In this document: piece after piece, positions 43,694 to 52,835 of the stretch
Numbering within the stretch: the stretch's first letter is position 1
Layout of the letters: the number at the start of each line of letters is the position of its first letter
Assembly: GCA_023390055.1 (NCBI GenBank)
Contig: JAEWDP010000082.1
Coordinates: 1-64,000, forward strand
Direction of reading: 5' to 3'
Length of the DNA: 64,000 nucleotides
From: Pseudomonadota bacterium
GTDB lineage: Bacteria; Pseudomonadota; Alphaproteobacteria; Rhizobiales; Rhizobiaceae
The notes under the pieces: model-generated
Database searches by the model: none
Seen by the model: only the letters and a program-made list of their open reading frames with translations
Told to the model about the DNA's origin: nothing
Position numbers and translations under genes: made by a program

Positions 43694-44617
43694 TTGGCCG
43701 GTTTCCTTATCAAGCGATTGTTGCAGGCAGTTTTTGTCGTCATAGCCATTACACTGGTTGTGTCTTTCGCTATTCGTCTTACAGGCGATCCAGCGATGAT
43801 GATGTTCCAGGGTGGCGGCAGCATGACGGAGGATGACCTTGCACGTATTCGTGCGGCTCTGGGTACAGACAAGCCGTTCATGGTGCAGTATCTCGAATTC
43901 CTCAAAGGGCTTGTAACATTTGACCTTGGGCGAAGCTTCGTTGGGGGGACGCAGGTTTCTACATTAATCGGAAATGCCCTTCCGGCGACACTTCTGCTTG
44001 CGTTCATTTCGATGGCAGTCTCGATCGCGTTATCGATTCCGCTGGGAGTAAAGGCAGCAACAGCCAGAGGAAAAGGTGCCGATCAGCTTATACGGATCTT
44101 GTCGCTGGTTGGACTTTCATTTCCGAATTTCTGGCTGGCCATCATGCTGGTATTGCTATTCTCCATCACGCTTGGCTGGTTGCCTCCGAGCGGCATGGGC
44201 GGAGTGGCCAGTTATGTCATGCCGGCCGTGACAATGGGAGTAATCCTGACCGCAACGAATGTCCGTCTGGTGCGCACATCTATGCTGGATACCTTGCAGT
44301 CACAGTATATCATGGTGGCGCGAGCCAAGGGACTGAGCGAAAGCAAGGTTTTATACAAGCACGCGCTTCGCAATTGTGCCATTCCACTGATCACATATTT
44401 TGGCTTGCAGTTTGGTGGGCTTCTGGGCGGTATTGTCGTCATTGAACGAGTTTTCAACTGGCCTGGCATGGGGACGCTCGCGTTCGACGCGGTGGCCGCG
44501 CGTGACTATCCTGTCCTACAGGCCGTCATTACCGTGTTGGCGCTTTTAATCGTCGGGATCAATCTTCTGGTCGATATTGCCTATGGCCTAGTCGATCCTC
44601 GCATTCGTACGGAGTGA
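43694..44617 (+). CDS. Peptide-type ABC transporter permease (DppB family)
   Basis: The 307-residue membrane protein begins with AGFLIKRLLQAVFVVIAITL, then RLTGDPAMMMFQG, LGTDKPFMVQYLEFL, ARAKGLSESKVLYKHALRN (EAA loop) and VVIERVFNWPGMGTLA. There is no ATG near the expected N-terminus. A TTG at 43694 has AAGGAT six bases upstream and is the best start; a TTG at 43667 lies inside the preceding stem-loop and is unlikely. Poor initiation plus the stem-loop would lower its expression relative to the binding protein. Confidence 0.88.
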   Translation: MAGFLIKRLLQAVFVVIAITLVVSFAIRLTGDPAMMMFQGGGSMTEDDLARIRAALGTDKPFMVQYLEFLKGLVTFDLGRSFVGGTQVSTLIGNALPATLLLAFISMAVSIALSIPLGVKAATARGKGADQLIRILSLVGLSFPNFWLAIMLVLLFSITLGWLPPSGMGGVASYVMPAVTMGVILTATNVRLVRTSMLDTLQSQYIMVARAKGLSESKVLYKHALRNCAIPLITYFGLQFGGLLGGIVVIERVFNWPGMGTLAFDAVAARDYPVLQAVITVLALLIVGINLLVDIAYGLVDPRIRTE

Positions 44618-44622
44618 TTGTC

Positions 44623-45474
44623 ATGGCTGCAAAAATATCCTCCGGCCTGTCGCGGTTCGCCAGCCTGGAATTCGTTCTTGGCGCAACACTAACCATCACC
44701 ATTTGTCTGGCGGTGCTCTTGTCCGACGTTCTCTTTCCTGGTGGTGCCGACAAGATTGACCTGATGGCGCGTTTGACGAAGCCCTTTGTTGACATGGCGC
44801 ATCCGCTCGGTACCGACCCGCTCGGTCGCGACGTCTTGGCTCGTGTCGTTGCCGGAGGCAAGATTTCTCTTCTCGTCGGTTTTACATCCGTTATCGGTGC
44901 CGTGATCTTTGGTGTAGTGATGGGCCTGATTGCCGGATATTACCGTGGGTTTTGGGATATGGTCGTCATGCGTTTTGCCGACCTCCAGTTGGCAATGCCG
45001 TTTATCTTGCTTGCGATTACCTTCATTGCAATTGTCGGCGGCAGCCTTACGAACACGATCATTTTGTTGATCGTGTCGCAATGGGTGCAATACGCTCGCC
45101 TGGTACGCGGTTCAGTTCTGACGCTGCGCGAACAGGAGTTTATCCTGTCTGCTCGTGCTATCGGTGTGAAGGACTGGCGGATCATCCTGCAGCATCTTCT
45201 GCCGAATTTGCTCGGGCCGGTTATTGTGTTGATGACGCTCAACGTCGCCAACAACATCTTGCTCGAAAGCAGTCTGACATTTCTCGGGCTTGGTGTAGAC
45301 CCAACTATTCCAAGTTGGGGTGGCATGCTTGCCGACGGGCGCACGTATCTACAGACAGCTTGGTGGGTCAGCGTCTTTCCGGGTCTGGCCATTCTCCTGA
45401 CCGTCCTTGGTCTTAATCTTCTTGGGGACTGGCTGCGCGATAGCCTTGATCCGACAGGCCGAACTTCAAGGTAA
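44623..45474 (+). CDS. Peptide-type ABC transporter permease (DppC family)
   Basis: The 283-residue membrane protein has the DppC pattern: LEFVLGATLTITICLAVLLS first helix, MAHPLGTDPLGRDVLARVV, the EAA loop ARAIGVKDWRIILQHLLPN, SSLTFLGLGVDPTIPSWGGM and a C-terminal LGLNLLGDWLRDSLDP. ATG 44623 is preferred to GTG 44614 because GGAG lies eight bases before the ATG. It follows the DppB-type gene by five bases. Confidence 0.9.
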   Translation: MAAKISSGLSRFASLEFVLGATLTITICLAVLLSDVLFPGGADKIDLMARLTKPFVDMAHPLGTDPLGRDVLARVVAGGKISLLVGFTSVIGAVIFGVVMGLIAGYYRGFWDMVVMRFADLQLAMPFILLAITFIAIVGGSLTNTIILLIVSQWVQYARLVRGSVLTLREQEFILSARAIGVKDWRIILQHLLPNLLGPVIVLMTLNVANNILLESSLTFLGLGVDPTIPSWGGMLADGRTYLQTAWWVSVFPGLAILLTVLGLNLLGDWLRDSLDPTGRTSR

Positions 45475-45479
45475 TCAAC

Positions 45480-47219
45480 ATGACAGAAATTTTCAGACAG
45501 ACCTTTGAACGCAGTCTCGACAAGCTGGTGGAAAACGCGAAGTCGGGAGATGTATTTGAGGCTTGGACGTTTGATGATACGCAAAGCCGTCGGTCAGCCG
45601 AAAAGAAATTGGCAGATAGAAATGTCAGGGCCCGTATCCATAGCGCCTACAAGCCCCTGTTGTCCTTCTTCCGGGAGAATGTTGATCTTTCAAATGTTGA
45701 AAGCGTCGAAATTCACTATCCTGTGCATGTCAATGCGCCCGCGAACCGCTTCCGACTGGAGGCATATCCGCTTGCTTCACTGGTTGGGCAATCTGAAATT
45801 AAGTTCTTTGCTCGTGAAGACGATGAATTTTACTATCAGGTGAAACTCACCCGTGGTGGGGAGGTGGAGACATTTACGGTATTCGCTCCCAACCGAGTTC
45901 ACACAGATATCGTCGGCGAGACCAATGTTTCTCCTACCGGTTGGATACGCCATGCAGACGACGAAGTTGGTGAACGTCTGATCACGGACTACGAGTCGCT
46001 TTTTGACGACACGGTTCGCGCAGTCTCACAATATGACTGGGGTGAGGAAGAGCCCTATTTTGAAGAGCTGAACATTCGTGTTGAATATCCATCGGATGAT
46101 GAACCGCTCCCAGTCGCAGACGAAGTCATCAGCCTGCGTGAAGCGCTGCACGAAGATATCTACTTCTCATTGCTCGAAGTTTTTCAAAAGAGGTCCGGAC
46201 GAACGCTTGGGGATCGCGGGTTGAAGCCCGGGCAAATCGTACCGGAGATCGTGAAGAGCGGATCAGCGGTGACCGTGTGTGTGGAAATACGACCATACTC
46301 GACCATCACCCAAGCTGGTGATGATCAAGAAAAGAGCATCGACGGAGCCCGGGAACCATTAGCGGTAGCTCAGATCGATCGAGATTTGAGGTCAATCGGC
46401 GGGCTTGAGTTCAACGCGCGCTCGCAAGCCGGACGGGTGGTTTCAGGTCGACATGTCCAGGGTAGCGATGCCGCAGTCATGATCAGTGCCGGACAGCATG
46501 CCAATGAAACGACGGGTATCGTTGGGGCGTTACGTGCGGGGCGTGTCCTGTTGCAAAGAGATGGTGCGAATTTCACAATCGCCCCTCTAGAGAACCCGGA
46601 CGGCTATGCACTTCACCAAAGGCTGCGCGTTGATAATCCGCGGCATATGCATCATGCCGCACGCTATACGGCCTTGGGTGATGACCTCGAATATCGGACG
46701 TCCGAGAATGCGCGCGGATGGATAAACGAAAAGGAAATTCGATACAAGGCGCAAGAATTGAGTGCTGCGCAGCTTCATGTGAATTTGCACGGCTACCCGT
46801 CGCACGAATGGACGCGTCCGCTATCAGGCTACGTGCCGCGCAACTTCGCCATGTGGACCTTGCCCAAAGGTTTCTTTTTGATCATACGCCATCATGCTGG
46901 TTGGGAATACCAAGCTGAGGCGATGCTCGACAGGGTTACTCGCCATCTGGGACAGATCCCCGGTCTCCTTGAACATAATAATCGACAGATTGCTCTTTAC
47001 GAAGTGCATGCGGGTGAGACAGGATTTCAGCTCATCAATGGCTTTCCCTGCCTGTCTTCTGTCGATGATCGACACGATGTGCCCTTGACCTTGATCACCG
47101 AGTATCCGGATGAAACTATCTATGGGGATGACTTTGTCCGTGGGCATACAGCCCAGATGGAAACGGTCTTGTCCGCATACGAGGCCTGGCAGGAACTGGC
47201 TGCTGTTCCCGTCGTTTAG
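45480..47219 (+). CDS. M14-family zinc carboxypeptidase-like protein with long N-terminal extension
   Basis: The 579-residue protein has an M14-type catalytic part from about residue 330: SAGQHANETTG with metal ligands His340 and Glu343, ENPDGY at 371-376, LHVNLHGYPSHEW with third-ligand candidate His437, and LITEYPDET with the probable catalytic Glu541. The first 320 residues are an uncharacterised mostly beta region (VESVEIHYPVHVNAPANRFR, FDDTVRAVSQYDWGEEEPYF). No signal peptide, so it acts in the cytoplasm, presumably on imported peptides. It starts six bases after the permease stop and closes the operon. The family includes gamma-glutamyl and other unusual carboxypeptidases. Confidence 0.78.
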   Translation: MTEIFRQTFERSLDKLVENAKSGDVFEAWTFDDTQSRRSAEKKLADRNVRARIHSAYKPLLSFFRENVDLSNVESVEIHYPVHVNAPANRFRLEAYPLASLVGQSEIKFFAREDDEFYYQVKLTRGGEVETFTVFAPNRVHTDIVGETNVSPTGWIRHADDEVGERLITDYESLFDDTVRAVSQYDWGEEEPYFEELNIRVEYPSDDEPLPVADEVISLREALHEDIYFSLLEVFQKRSGRTLGDRGLKPGQIVPEIVKSGSAVTVCVEIRPYSTITQAGDDQEKSIDGAREPLAVAQIDRDLRSIGGLEFNARSQAGRVVSGRHVQGSDAAVMISAGQHANETTGIVGALRAGRVLLQRDGANFTIAPLENPDGYALHQRLRVDNPRHMHHAARYTALGDDLEYRTSENARGWINEKEIRYKAQELSAAQLHVNLHGYPSHEWTRPLSGYVPRNFAMWTLPKGFFLIIRHHAGWEYQAEAMLDRVTRHLGQIPGLLEHNNRQIALYEVHAGETGFQLINGFPCLSSVDDRHDVPLTLITEYPDETIYGDDFVRGHTAQMETVLSAYEAWQELAAVPVV

Positions 47220-47242
47220 GATAGGGATTGATCAGCGTTAGA

Positions 47243-47278
47243 CCGATTTTGCATGAGATGCTGCCCAAATTGAATTGG
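47243..47278. promoter_or_regulatory. Probable LysR operator, copy A, upstream of the D-amino-acid operon
   Basis: This 36-base element, about 62-97 bases before the transaminase start, matches 29 of 36 positions of the element at 51062-51097. Its outer arms are CCGATT and AATTGG, imperfectly symmetric, and it contains ATTTTGCATGAG. The spacing from the gene suits an activator site. The adjacent LysR regulator is the natural candidate to bind. Confidence 0.6.
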
Positions 47279-47339
47279 TAAGCAGCGATCATTCGTCCCT
47301 ATGCTCCATAGCTGACACAAGTCTTCGTATGAGGAGCCA

Positions 47340-48191
47340 ATGGGCAGGATTGTTTACGTTCATGATCAGTTCGTACCGGAAGAGGATGCGCGTATAGGGC
47401 TTTTCGATCGCGGATTCCTATTTGGGGATTCAGTCTATGAGGTAACGGCGGTGATTGGCAGGAGAATGATCGATAACGATCTGCATCTGGCCCGCTTGGA
47501 ACGTTCGATGAAGGAATTGAATATTCCGCTTGCCTTTTCGCACGCGCAAATCTTGAGCATCCAAACAGAGCTGATCAGACATAATGACCTGCAGGAAGGT
47601 GTCGTATATCTGCAGATGTCACGAGGCGAGGCAGATCGTGATTTTCTTTATTCCGATACGATGATGCCTCGACTTGTTGGCTTTACGCAGGCCAAAACCC
47701 TCACAGGAACGAAGGCTCAGCACGAAGGCATCTCCGTTGACCTTGCGGATGATCCTCGCTGGCACAGGCGCGATATAAAGACGGTCATGCTGCTGGGGCA
47801 GGTGATGGCCAAGCAGTCTGCGCGCAGCCGAGGCTCCGATGATGTCTGGTTTGTGGAAAACGGTTTGGTCACGGAGGGTGCTTCATCGACAGCCCATATC
47901 ATTACCCGGGATCGACGTATTGTCACGCGTGCGCCCTCGCAAGCCACCTTGCCGGGTTGTACACAACGCGCCCTTGCCACCCTGTGCAGGAAGCATGGGT
48001 TTTGTATCGAGGAGCGGACCTTCACACCGGATGAGGCAATGGGCGCGGCCGAGGCATTCCAGACGTCGGCATCCAGTCTCGTCATGCCGGTTGTGCGCAT
48101 TGGAGGTCGGGTGATCGGCAGCGGCAAACCTGGTCCCACAACCCGAAAACTTCAGGCCCTTTATCTGGAAACGGCCGGTGTTTCAGTTTAG
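47340..48191 (+). CDS. D-amino-acid transaminase-like class IV aminotransferase
   Basis: The 283-residue PLP enzyme of fold type IV shows DRGFLFGDSVYEVTAV near the N-terminus, RRDIKTVMLL with the PLP Lys147, FVENGLVTEGASSTAHII and the C-terminal EAFQTSASSLVMPVVRI. Class IV includes D-alanine transaminase, branched-chain transaminase and aminodeoxychorismate lyase; the DRGFLFGDSVYE and RRDIK features fit the D-amino-acid type best. Two downstream genes encode D-specific or unusual peptidases. GAGGAGCCA precedes the ATG. Confidence 0.84.
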   Translation: MGRIVYVHDQFVPEEDARIGLFDRGFLFGDSVYEVTAVIGRRMIDNDLHLARLERSMKELNIPLAFSHAQILSIQTELIRHNDLQEGVVYLQMSRGEADRDFLYSDTMMPRLVGFTQAKTLTGTKAQHEGISVDLADDPRWHRRDIKTVMLLGQVMAKQSARSRGSDDVWFVENGLVTEGASSTAHIITRDRRIVTRAPSQATLPGCTQRALATLCRKHGFCIEERTFTPDEAMGAAEAFQTSASSLVMPVVRIGGRVIGSGKPGPTTRKLQALYLETAGVSV

Positions 48192-48218
48192 GGAGCAAAC
48201 AGGCTTGAGGGATGCGAG

Positions 48219-49256
48219 ATGAAGACAGCGCGTGAATGGGGACTTATGCCCGAGGGCCTGTTGAAACCAGGACCAGACAACGCCATTACCGATGTTGCAG
48301 GTGTTTCTGTCGGGCAGCATTCTCTACGCGGCGAAGGGCTTTTTACGGGCGTTACAGCGATCATACCTCATCAGCACGATATCTTCCGCCATAAGCCACG
48401 AGCAGCTGTTGAGATCATCAACGGATTTGGCAAATCAGTTGGCCTCATGCAAGTGGCTGAGCTGGGCATGATCGAAACTCCGATTCTTTTGACCAATACA
48501 TTTGGGGTGGCAGCATGCAGCGAGGTGCTGATTCGCCGGGCCATTTCCGCCAATCCTGGCATCGGACGAAATACGTCGACTGTTAATGCACTGGTCTGTG
48601 AATGCAATGACGGCAGTATTAACGATATCCAGGCATTGGGTGTCACGCCGGCAGATGCCATTACAGCTCTGGATGCCGCCCGGACAGGGCCAGTAGAGCA
48701 GGGCTCCGTAGGAGCGGGGACGGGGATGACCGCGTTTGGGTTCAAGGCGGGAATAGGAACCGCGTCACGTCGGGTGTCGATTGAAGGACGTGATTTCACA
48801 CTTGGTACATTGGTTCTGGCCAATTTCGGAGCGGCTGGAGATCTGGTTTTGCCTGATGGGCGGCGGCCCAACCCGTGCGGGCAGACCGGCCCGGAGCGAG
48901 GCTCGATCATCGTCGTGATGGCAACCGATCTGCCGCTTGGTAATCGCCAACTGCAGCGCGTAGCGAGACGGGGCGGCGCTGGTCTGGCGCGGCTTGGGTC
49001 CTTCTGGGGTCATGGCAGCGGCGATGTTGTACTGTGCTTTACTTCTGCGGATCCGGTTGAACACAACCCGCCAACAGCGTTCACTCAACAGGTGCGACTT
49101 TGTGATGATGCAATCGACATCGCTTTCCGTGCTGCTGCTGAGACCACCCAGGAGGCTGTATTGAATTCGCTTTGCATGGCCACTGCAATGGCCGGCCGTA
49201 ACGGTAACACTTTCCCTGCACTTTCTGACTGGCTGAAGGAGAACCGGCTCCAATGA
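48219..49256 (+). CDS. P1-family (S58, DmpA-like) aminopeptidase
   Basis: The 345-residue protein belongs to the self-processing DmpA family (L-aminopeptidase/D-amidase/D-esterase and beta-aminopeptidases): PGPDNAITDVAGVSVGQHS, GRNTSTVNALVCECNDG, GSVGAGTGMTAFGFKAGIGT, and TGPERGSIIVVMATDLPL, where cleavage before Ser229 would free the N-terminal nucleophile. It acts on D-, beta- or C-terminally modified peptides. It lies 27 bases after the transaminase gene and overlaps the M55 peptidase gene by 4 bases. Confidence 0.88.
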   Translation: MKTAREWGLMPEGLLKPGPDNAITDVAGVSVGQHSLRGEGLFTGVTAIIPHQHDIFRHKPRAAVEIINGFGKSVGLMQVAELGMIETPILLTNTFGVAACSEVLIRRAISANPGIGRNTSTVNALVCECNDGSINDIQALGVTPADAITALDAARTGPVEQGSVGAGTGMTAFGFKAGIGTASRRVSIEGRDFTLGTLVLANFGAAGDLVLPDGRRPNPCGQTGPERGSIIVVMATDLPLGNRQLQRVARRGGAGLARLGSFWGHGSGDVVLCFTSADPVEHNPPTAFTQQVRLCDDAIDIAFRAAAETTQEAVLNSLCMATAMAGRNGNTFPALSDWLKENRLQ

Positions 49257-50053
49257 AAATCTTTATTTCTGCAGATATTGAAGGTACTGCCGGCATAGCG
49301 CACTGGGATGAAGCTGATCGAACCCATCCCGATTGGGCTGAATTTCGAGCCTTGATGACATCCGAAGTCGTAGCCGCTTGTGATGGAGCACGTGCGGCCG
49401 GTGCAACGGAAGTTGTCATCAAGGATGCGCATGATAGTGGCCGGAACCTCATCCTTGATCGGCTACCTGATTATGCCAGAATTGTGCGGGGTTGGTCCGG
49501 CCATCCGGATAGCATGATGTTTGGTATCGATGAGGGTTTTGCTGCAGCAATCTATACGGGCTACCATTCGAAGGCAGGCAGTGAGGCCAATCCGCTAGCT
49601 CACACTTCTAATCTTCGTATTTCGCGGCTGCTGTTGAATGGCGAGGTTGCGTCCGAATTTACCTTCAATGCGCTTTGTGCAAGCCGCTATGGCGTACCTT
49701 CCATCTTTATCTCCGGTGATGAAGAGATCTGCACGGAAGCGTCAGGCATGGTTCCGGGACTTGTTGCCGTCAGAACATTGGATGGAAAGGGGTGCGCCTC
49801 CACGTCGATATCGCCAGCCTGGTCTCGGCGCCTGATCCGCGAAGGAGTAGCAACAGCCCTGTCCGGTGACTTCTCGCAGGCGCTGCCTACATTGGCAGAC
49901 AAGTACGAGGTGGTGGTAGAGTTCAATAATCCAACAGATGCATACCGTGCGAGTTGGTATCCTGGCGCAAGGCTGCACGGCCCCCGGGGGGTCGTCTTCG
50001 AACATAAGGAATTGAATGAGATTCTGCGAGCATTGGTTTTTCTGAAGGTGTGA
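49253..50053 (+). CDS. M55-family D-aminopeptidase (DppA-like)
   Basis: The 266-residue protein starts with ISADIEGTAG (Asp8, Glu10) and has VIKDAHDSGR (His60), YTGYHSKAG (His105), PLAHTSN (His117) and NGEVASEF (Glu135). These are the equivalents of the two-zinc site and putative catalytic His of B. subtilis DppA, a D-stereospecific aminopeptidase that forms ring-shaped decamers. It would release D-alanine or similar N-terminal D-residues from imported peptides. Its stop is directly followed by the stop of the convergent LysR gene with no bases between. Confidence 0.88.
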   Translation: MKIFISADIEGTAGIAHWDEADRTHPDWAEFRALMTSEVVAACDGARAAGATEVVIKDAHDSGRNLILDRLPDYARIVRGWSGHPDSMMFGIDEGFAAAIYTGYHSKAGSEANPLAHTSNLRISRLLLNGEVASEFTFNALCASRYGVPSIFISGDEEICTEASGMVPGLVAVRTLDGKGCASTSISPAWSRRLIREGVATALSGDFSQALPTLADKYEVVVEFNNPTDAYRASWYPGARLHGPRGVVFEHKELNEILRALVFLKV

Positions 50054-50995
50054 TCAGGCGTTTATGCGATCAACCAGGTGCTGTGCCGTTTGCCAGAGAT
50101 CTTCGACATTGTTGTTTCGGTTCGCTGAATGTCGATAGAGGCGAATTTCGAGATCCAGGTTCCAGCCGGAGTCTGCCGACGCCGGTACAAGGCGCCCTGC
50201 CTGTATCTCGCAGCAGGTCAGACTTTCGGGGAGCCAGCACACGCCTGCTCCCGTTATTGCGATATTCATCAGCCCGGCGCTGATCGTGTTCTCGTGGGTG
50301 GTGCGACGTCGAAAGGATGGTCGACGCAGCAGTAGGCGTGAGAGTGCGACACCGAAGAATGAATTCACGCCGTAACTTAAATATGGAATGGCAAGTCGTG
50401 GCTGGGTGATCGCCCAATCGAGCAGATTTCTTCCAGACCGCAAACTTTCACCTACAACGATCTCGGGTGCAACCAGTGGGATCAGTCGATCATGTGCCAC
50501 GGTCAATGAGCAGAACTGTCCACGATCGAGATGGAACGGTACCTCCGGATGCGCGTAGGTAAGGAAGAAATCGGCTTCATTTCCAACCAGAGCATCAAGA
50601 TTCGCTTCGATTCCTCCCCGGTCTGGAATGAGTGAGGTATAAAATCTCCCACCAACCCCTTCCATGGACTTCAGCCAGCGAGGGAAAAATGTGACGGTCA
50701 GAGTATGTAGCGCCGCAAAACGGATAAAACCTGGCTCATGAGAAGGGCACAGCGTCTCACGTGCGGAATGGAAGGTGCGGATCGTCTCTTGCGCGATTGG
50801 CAGAAAACTGCGACCTGCCGGCGTTAGCTCGGCTGGGACGGTTGCTCGGCTGATCAAGGTTGCCCCAAGCCAGCTTTCCAACTGCTTGATTCGTCGACTG
50901 AAAGCTGGCTGGGTGACGTTTCGTAGATCAGCCGCCCGGGAGAAGCTGGACGTATCGGCGAGTGTGACGAAATCCTCCAGCCATTTGATCTCCAA
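50054..50995 (-). CDS. LysR-family transcriptional regulator of the D-peptide genes
   Basis: The 313-residue protein has the N-terminal winged HTH (WLEDFVTLADTSSFSRAADL, then NVTQPAFSRRIKQLESWLGA) and a C-terminal effector domain (GFIRFAALHTLTVTFFPRWL, EADFFLTYAHPEVPF). It is convergent and abutting with the transaminase-P1-M55 operon and divergent from the amidohydrolase-transporter operon. Similar 36-base elements stand before both operons, one of them 67 bases from this gene's own start, so it likely controls both and itself. Confidence 0.88.
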   Translation of the reverse strand: MEIKWLEDFVTLADTSSFSRAADLRNVTQPAFSRRIKQLESWLGATLISRATVPAELTPAGRSFLPIAQETIRTFHSARETLCPSHEPGFIRFAALHTLTVTFFPRWLKSMEGVGGRFYTSLIPDRGGIEANLDALVGNEADFFLTYAHPEVPFHLDRGQFCSLTVAHDRLIPLVAPEIVVGESLRSGRNLLDWAITQPRLAIPYLSYGVNSFFGVALSRLLLRRPSFRRRTTHENTISAGLMNIAITGAGVCWLPESLTCCEIQAGRLVPASADSGWNLDLEIRLYRHSANRNNNVEDLWQTAQHLVDRINA

Positions 50996-51061
50996 CTCTG
51001 TCTCCTCTTCAGTGCCGATTAAGCGTAATGGACCATAAGTCGTTCAATGGAAAGAGGTATG

Positions 51062-51097
51062 CCAATTTTGCATGAGGTCGTGCCAAAACCGAATTGG
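51062..51097. promoter_or_regulatory. Probable LysR operator, copy B, in the divergent LysR/amidohydrolase region
   Basis: The element has outer arms CCAATT and AATTGG in perfect inverted symmetry and inner parts ATTTTGCATGAG and TGCCAAAA. It matches the element at 47243-47278 at 29 of 36 positions. It lies about 67 bases from both the LysR start (50995) and the amidohydrolase start (51165), the usual place for a LysR regulatory site. Confidence 0.65.
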
Positions 51098-51164
51098 CCA
51101 AGCTTGACGTAACTCTTCACGTTGCCATCGACAGTTGACGGGCCGACGGGGAGGCGATGACATC

Positions 51165-52781
51165 GTGATTGAAGCAGATCTTATCTTGCACAACGGTCGT
51201 ATCTGGTGCGGGAGAGGCGATGGTATCTGCGAGGCTGTAGCCATATGGCAGGGAAAGGTTCTGGCAAAGGGTACCAATGTTAACGTATTGGGTTTGAGAG
51301 GAAAGTGTACCGATGTAATCGATCTTGAGGGACATTTCGCCACTCCTGGCCTCATAGATAATCACTTGCACCTTATCGCTACCGGCATTGCAATGGGGTG
51401 GGTTGACGCCACACCGGCCAATGCACCTACTCTTGCTGCGTTGATGGAGAAAGTTGCCGCTCGCGCTTCGGCAACGCCAAAAGGTGGATGGATCCGAGCG
51501 CGCGGATATGACCAAGTCAAGTTGGATACCGGGCGCCATCCGACGCGAAATGATCTTGATCAGGCCGCTCCGGATCACCCCGTCCTGTTGACGAGGGCTT
51601 GTGGACACGTCTCGATTGCGAACTCCCGGGCACTGGAACTGGCGGGAATTACCGATGCAACGCCTGTTCCGGAAGGCGGCGTGATCGGAATTACGGACGG
51701 CCACCTGAATGGTTTACTGGCGGAGAACGCGCAAAACCTCGTAAGAGCCGTGATCCCGCCGGCGACCGTCGAGGAATTGATTAACGGGATTGAACGGGCG
51801 GGACGCCATCTACTTTCTTTTGGAATTACGAGCTGCATGGATGCTGCTGTCGGTCAGATCTCAGGGTTTGCCGAAATCCAGGCGTATGAGATGGCGAAGT
51901 TGTCAGGCAGACTACCTGTACGCACGTGGCTGACCTTGCTTGGTGATCCTGGCAATTCCATTGTCGAGGAGTGCTGGAGGGCAGGGCTCGTCACCGGGGC
52001 CGGCGACGATATGCTGCGTATTGGCGGCGTGAAGATCTTTCTTGACGGATCGGCGGGTGGGCGTACGGCCTGGATGGTAAAGCCTTATAAGGACGAGCCG
52101 GAGAATACCGGGGTCCAGATGTTGCCGGATGCAGAGGTAGAGGCACAGGTAAAAGCCTGTCACGATCGTGGCTATCAGATGGTTTGTCACGCAATCGGTG
52201 ACGGAGCAATCGAGCAGTTGATCACTGCCTATGAAAAGGCTCTGGTGTCCAATCCCGATCCAGATCGCCGTCATCGCGTCGAGCACTGCGGCTATCCAAG
52301 CGCGCACCAGAATGAGCGAATGAAGTCCGCAGGGATTGTACCTGCACCGCAAATGGCATTCATCCATGACTTTGGTGACAGTTACATTTCCGTTCTTGGA
52401 GAGGAGCGCGGGCTATCATCCTACCCAATCGGTACCTGGATGCGGCTGGGCCTCAAGCCATCGACAGGATCTGACTCGCCAGTTTGCTCTCCCGATCCAT
52501 TCCCAAATCTCCATGCGATGATCACACGTGAGACTGGTAAAGGTACGGTAATGGAAGCATCGGAGCGCCTCAGTCGTGAGGAAGCGCTTCAGGCCTACAC
52601 CGAACATGGCGCATTCTCTCAAAAAGCGGAAACTGTGAAAGGTCGTATTGTTGTGGGGCAATGGGCCGATATTGCTGTCTTTGACAATGATCTCCTGACC
52701 GCACCCGATCAAACCATTCTGTCAGGCACCCGTTGCCTGCTCACACTTCTGGGAGGTCGTGTTGTGCATGATGCACGCTGA
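51165..52781 (+). CDS. Amidohydrolase (YtcJ-like)
   Basis: The 538-residue protein is a metal-dependent amidohydrolase of the YtcJ type: N-terminal beta part DLILHNGRIWCGRGDG, GHFATPGLIDNHLHLIATG (metal His pair), RACGHVSIANSRALE, QMVCHAIGDGAIEQ, RHRVEHCGYP and STGSDSPVCSPDPF with the metal Asp. Substrates are probably N-acyl or cyclic amides, but the exact one is unknown. The start is a GTG at 51165 with GGGGAGG ten bases upstream; the ATG between them is out of frame. It leads the second peptide-transport operon. Confidence 0.86.
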   Translation: MIEADLILHNGRIWCGRGDGICEAVAIWQGKVLAKGTNVNVLGLRGKCTDVIDLEGHFATPGLIDNHLHLIATGIAMGWVDATPANAPTLAALMEKVAARASATPKGGWIRARGYDQVKLDTGRHPTRNDLDQAAPDHPVLLTRACGHVSIANSRALELAGITDATPVPEGGVIGITDGHLNGLLAENAQNLVRAVIPPATVEELINGIERAGRHLLSFGITSCMDAAVGQISGFAEIQAYEMAKLSGRLPVRTWLTLLGDPGNSIVEECWRAGLVTGAGDDMLRIGGVKIFLDGSAGGRTAWMVKPYKDEPENTGVQMLPDAEVEAQVKACHDRGYQMVCHAIGDGAIEQLITAYEKALVSNPDPDRRHRVEHCGYPSAHQNERMKSAGIVPAPQMAFIHDFGDSYISVLGEERGLSSYPIGTWMRLGLKPSTGSDSPVCSPDPFPNLHAMITRETGKGTVMEASERLSREEALQAYTEHGAFSQKAETVKGRIVVGQWADIAVFDNDLLTAPDQTILSGTRCLLTLLGGRVVHDAR

Positions 52782-52804
52782 CCTGGAACGTTAATTCTGA
52801 AACA

Positions 52805-52820
52805 ATGCCGATAACGGCAT
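52805..52820 (+). promoter_or_regulatory. Small hairpin just before the binding-protein ribosome site
   Basis: ATGCCG at 52805-52810 pairs with CGGCAT at 52815-52820 around ATAA, a few bases before the GGGAGG ribosome site of the binding-protein gene. It may affect processing or translation; the role is unknown. Confidence 0.3.
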
Positions 52821-52835
52821 GAGAGGGAGGACAAG

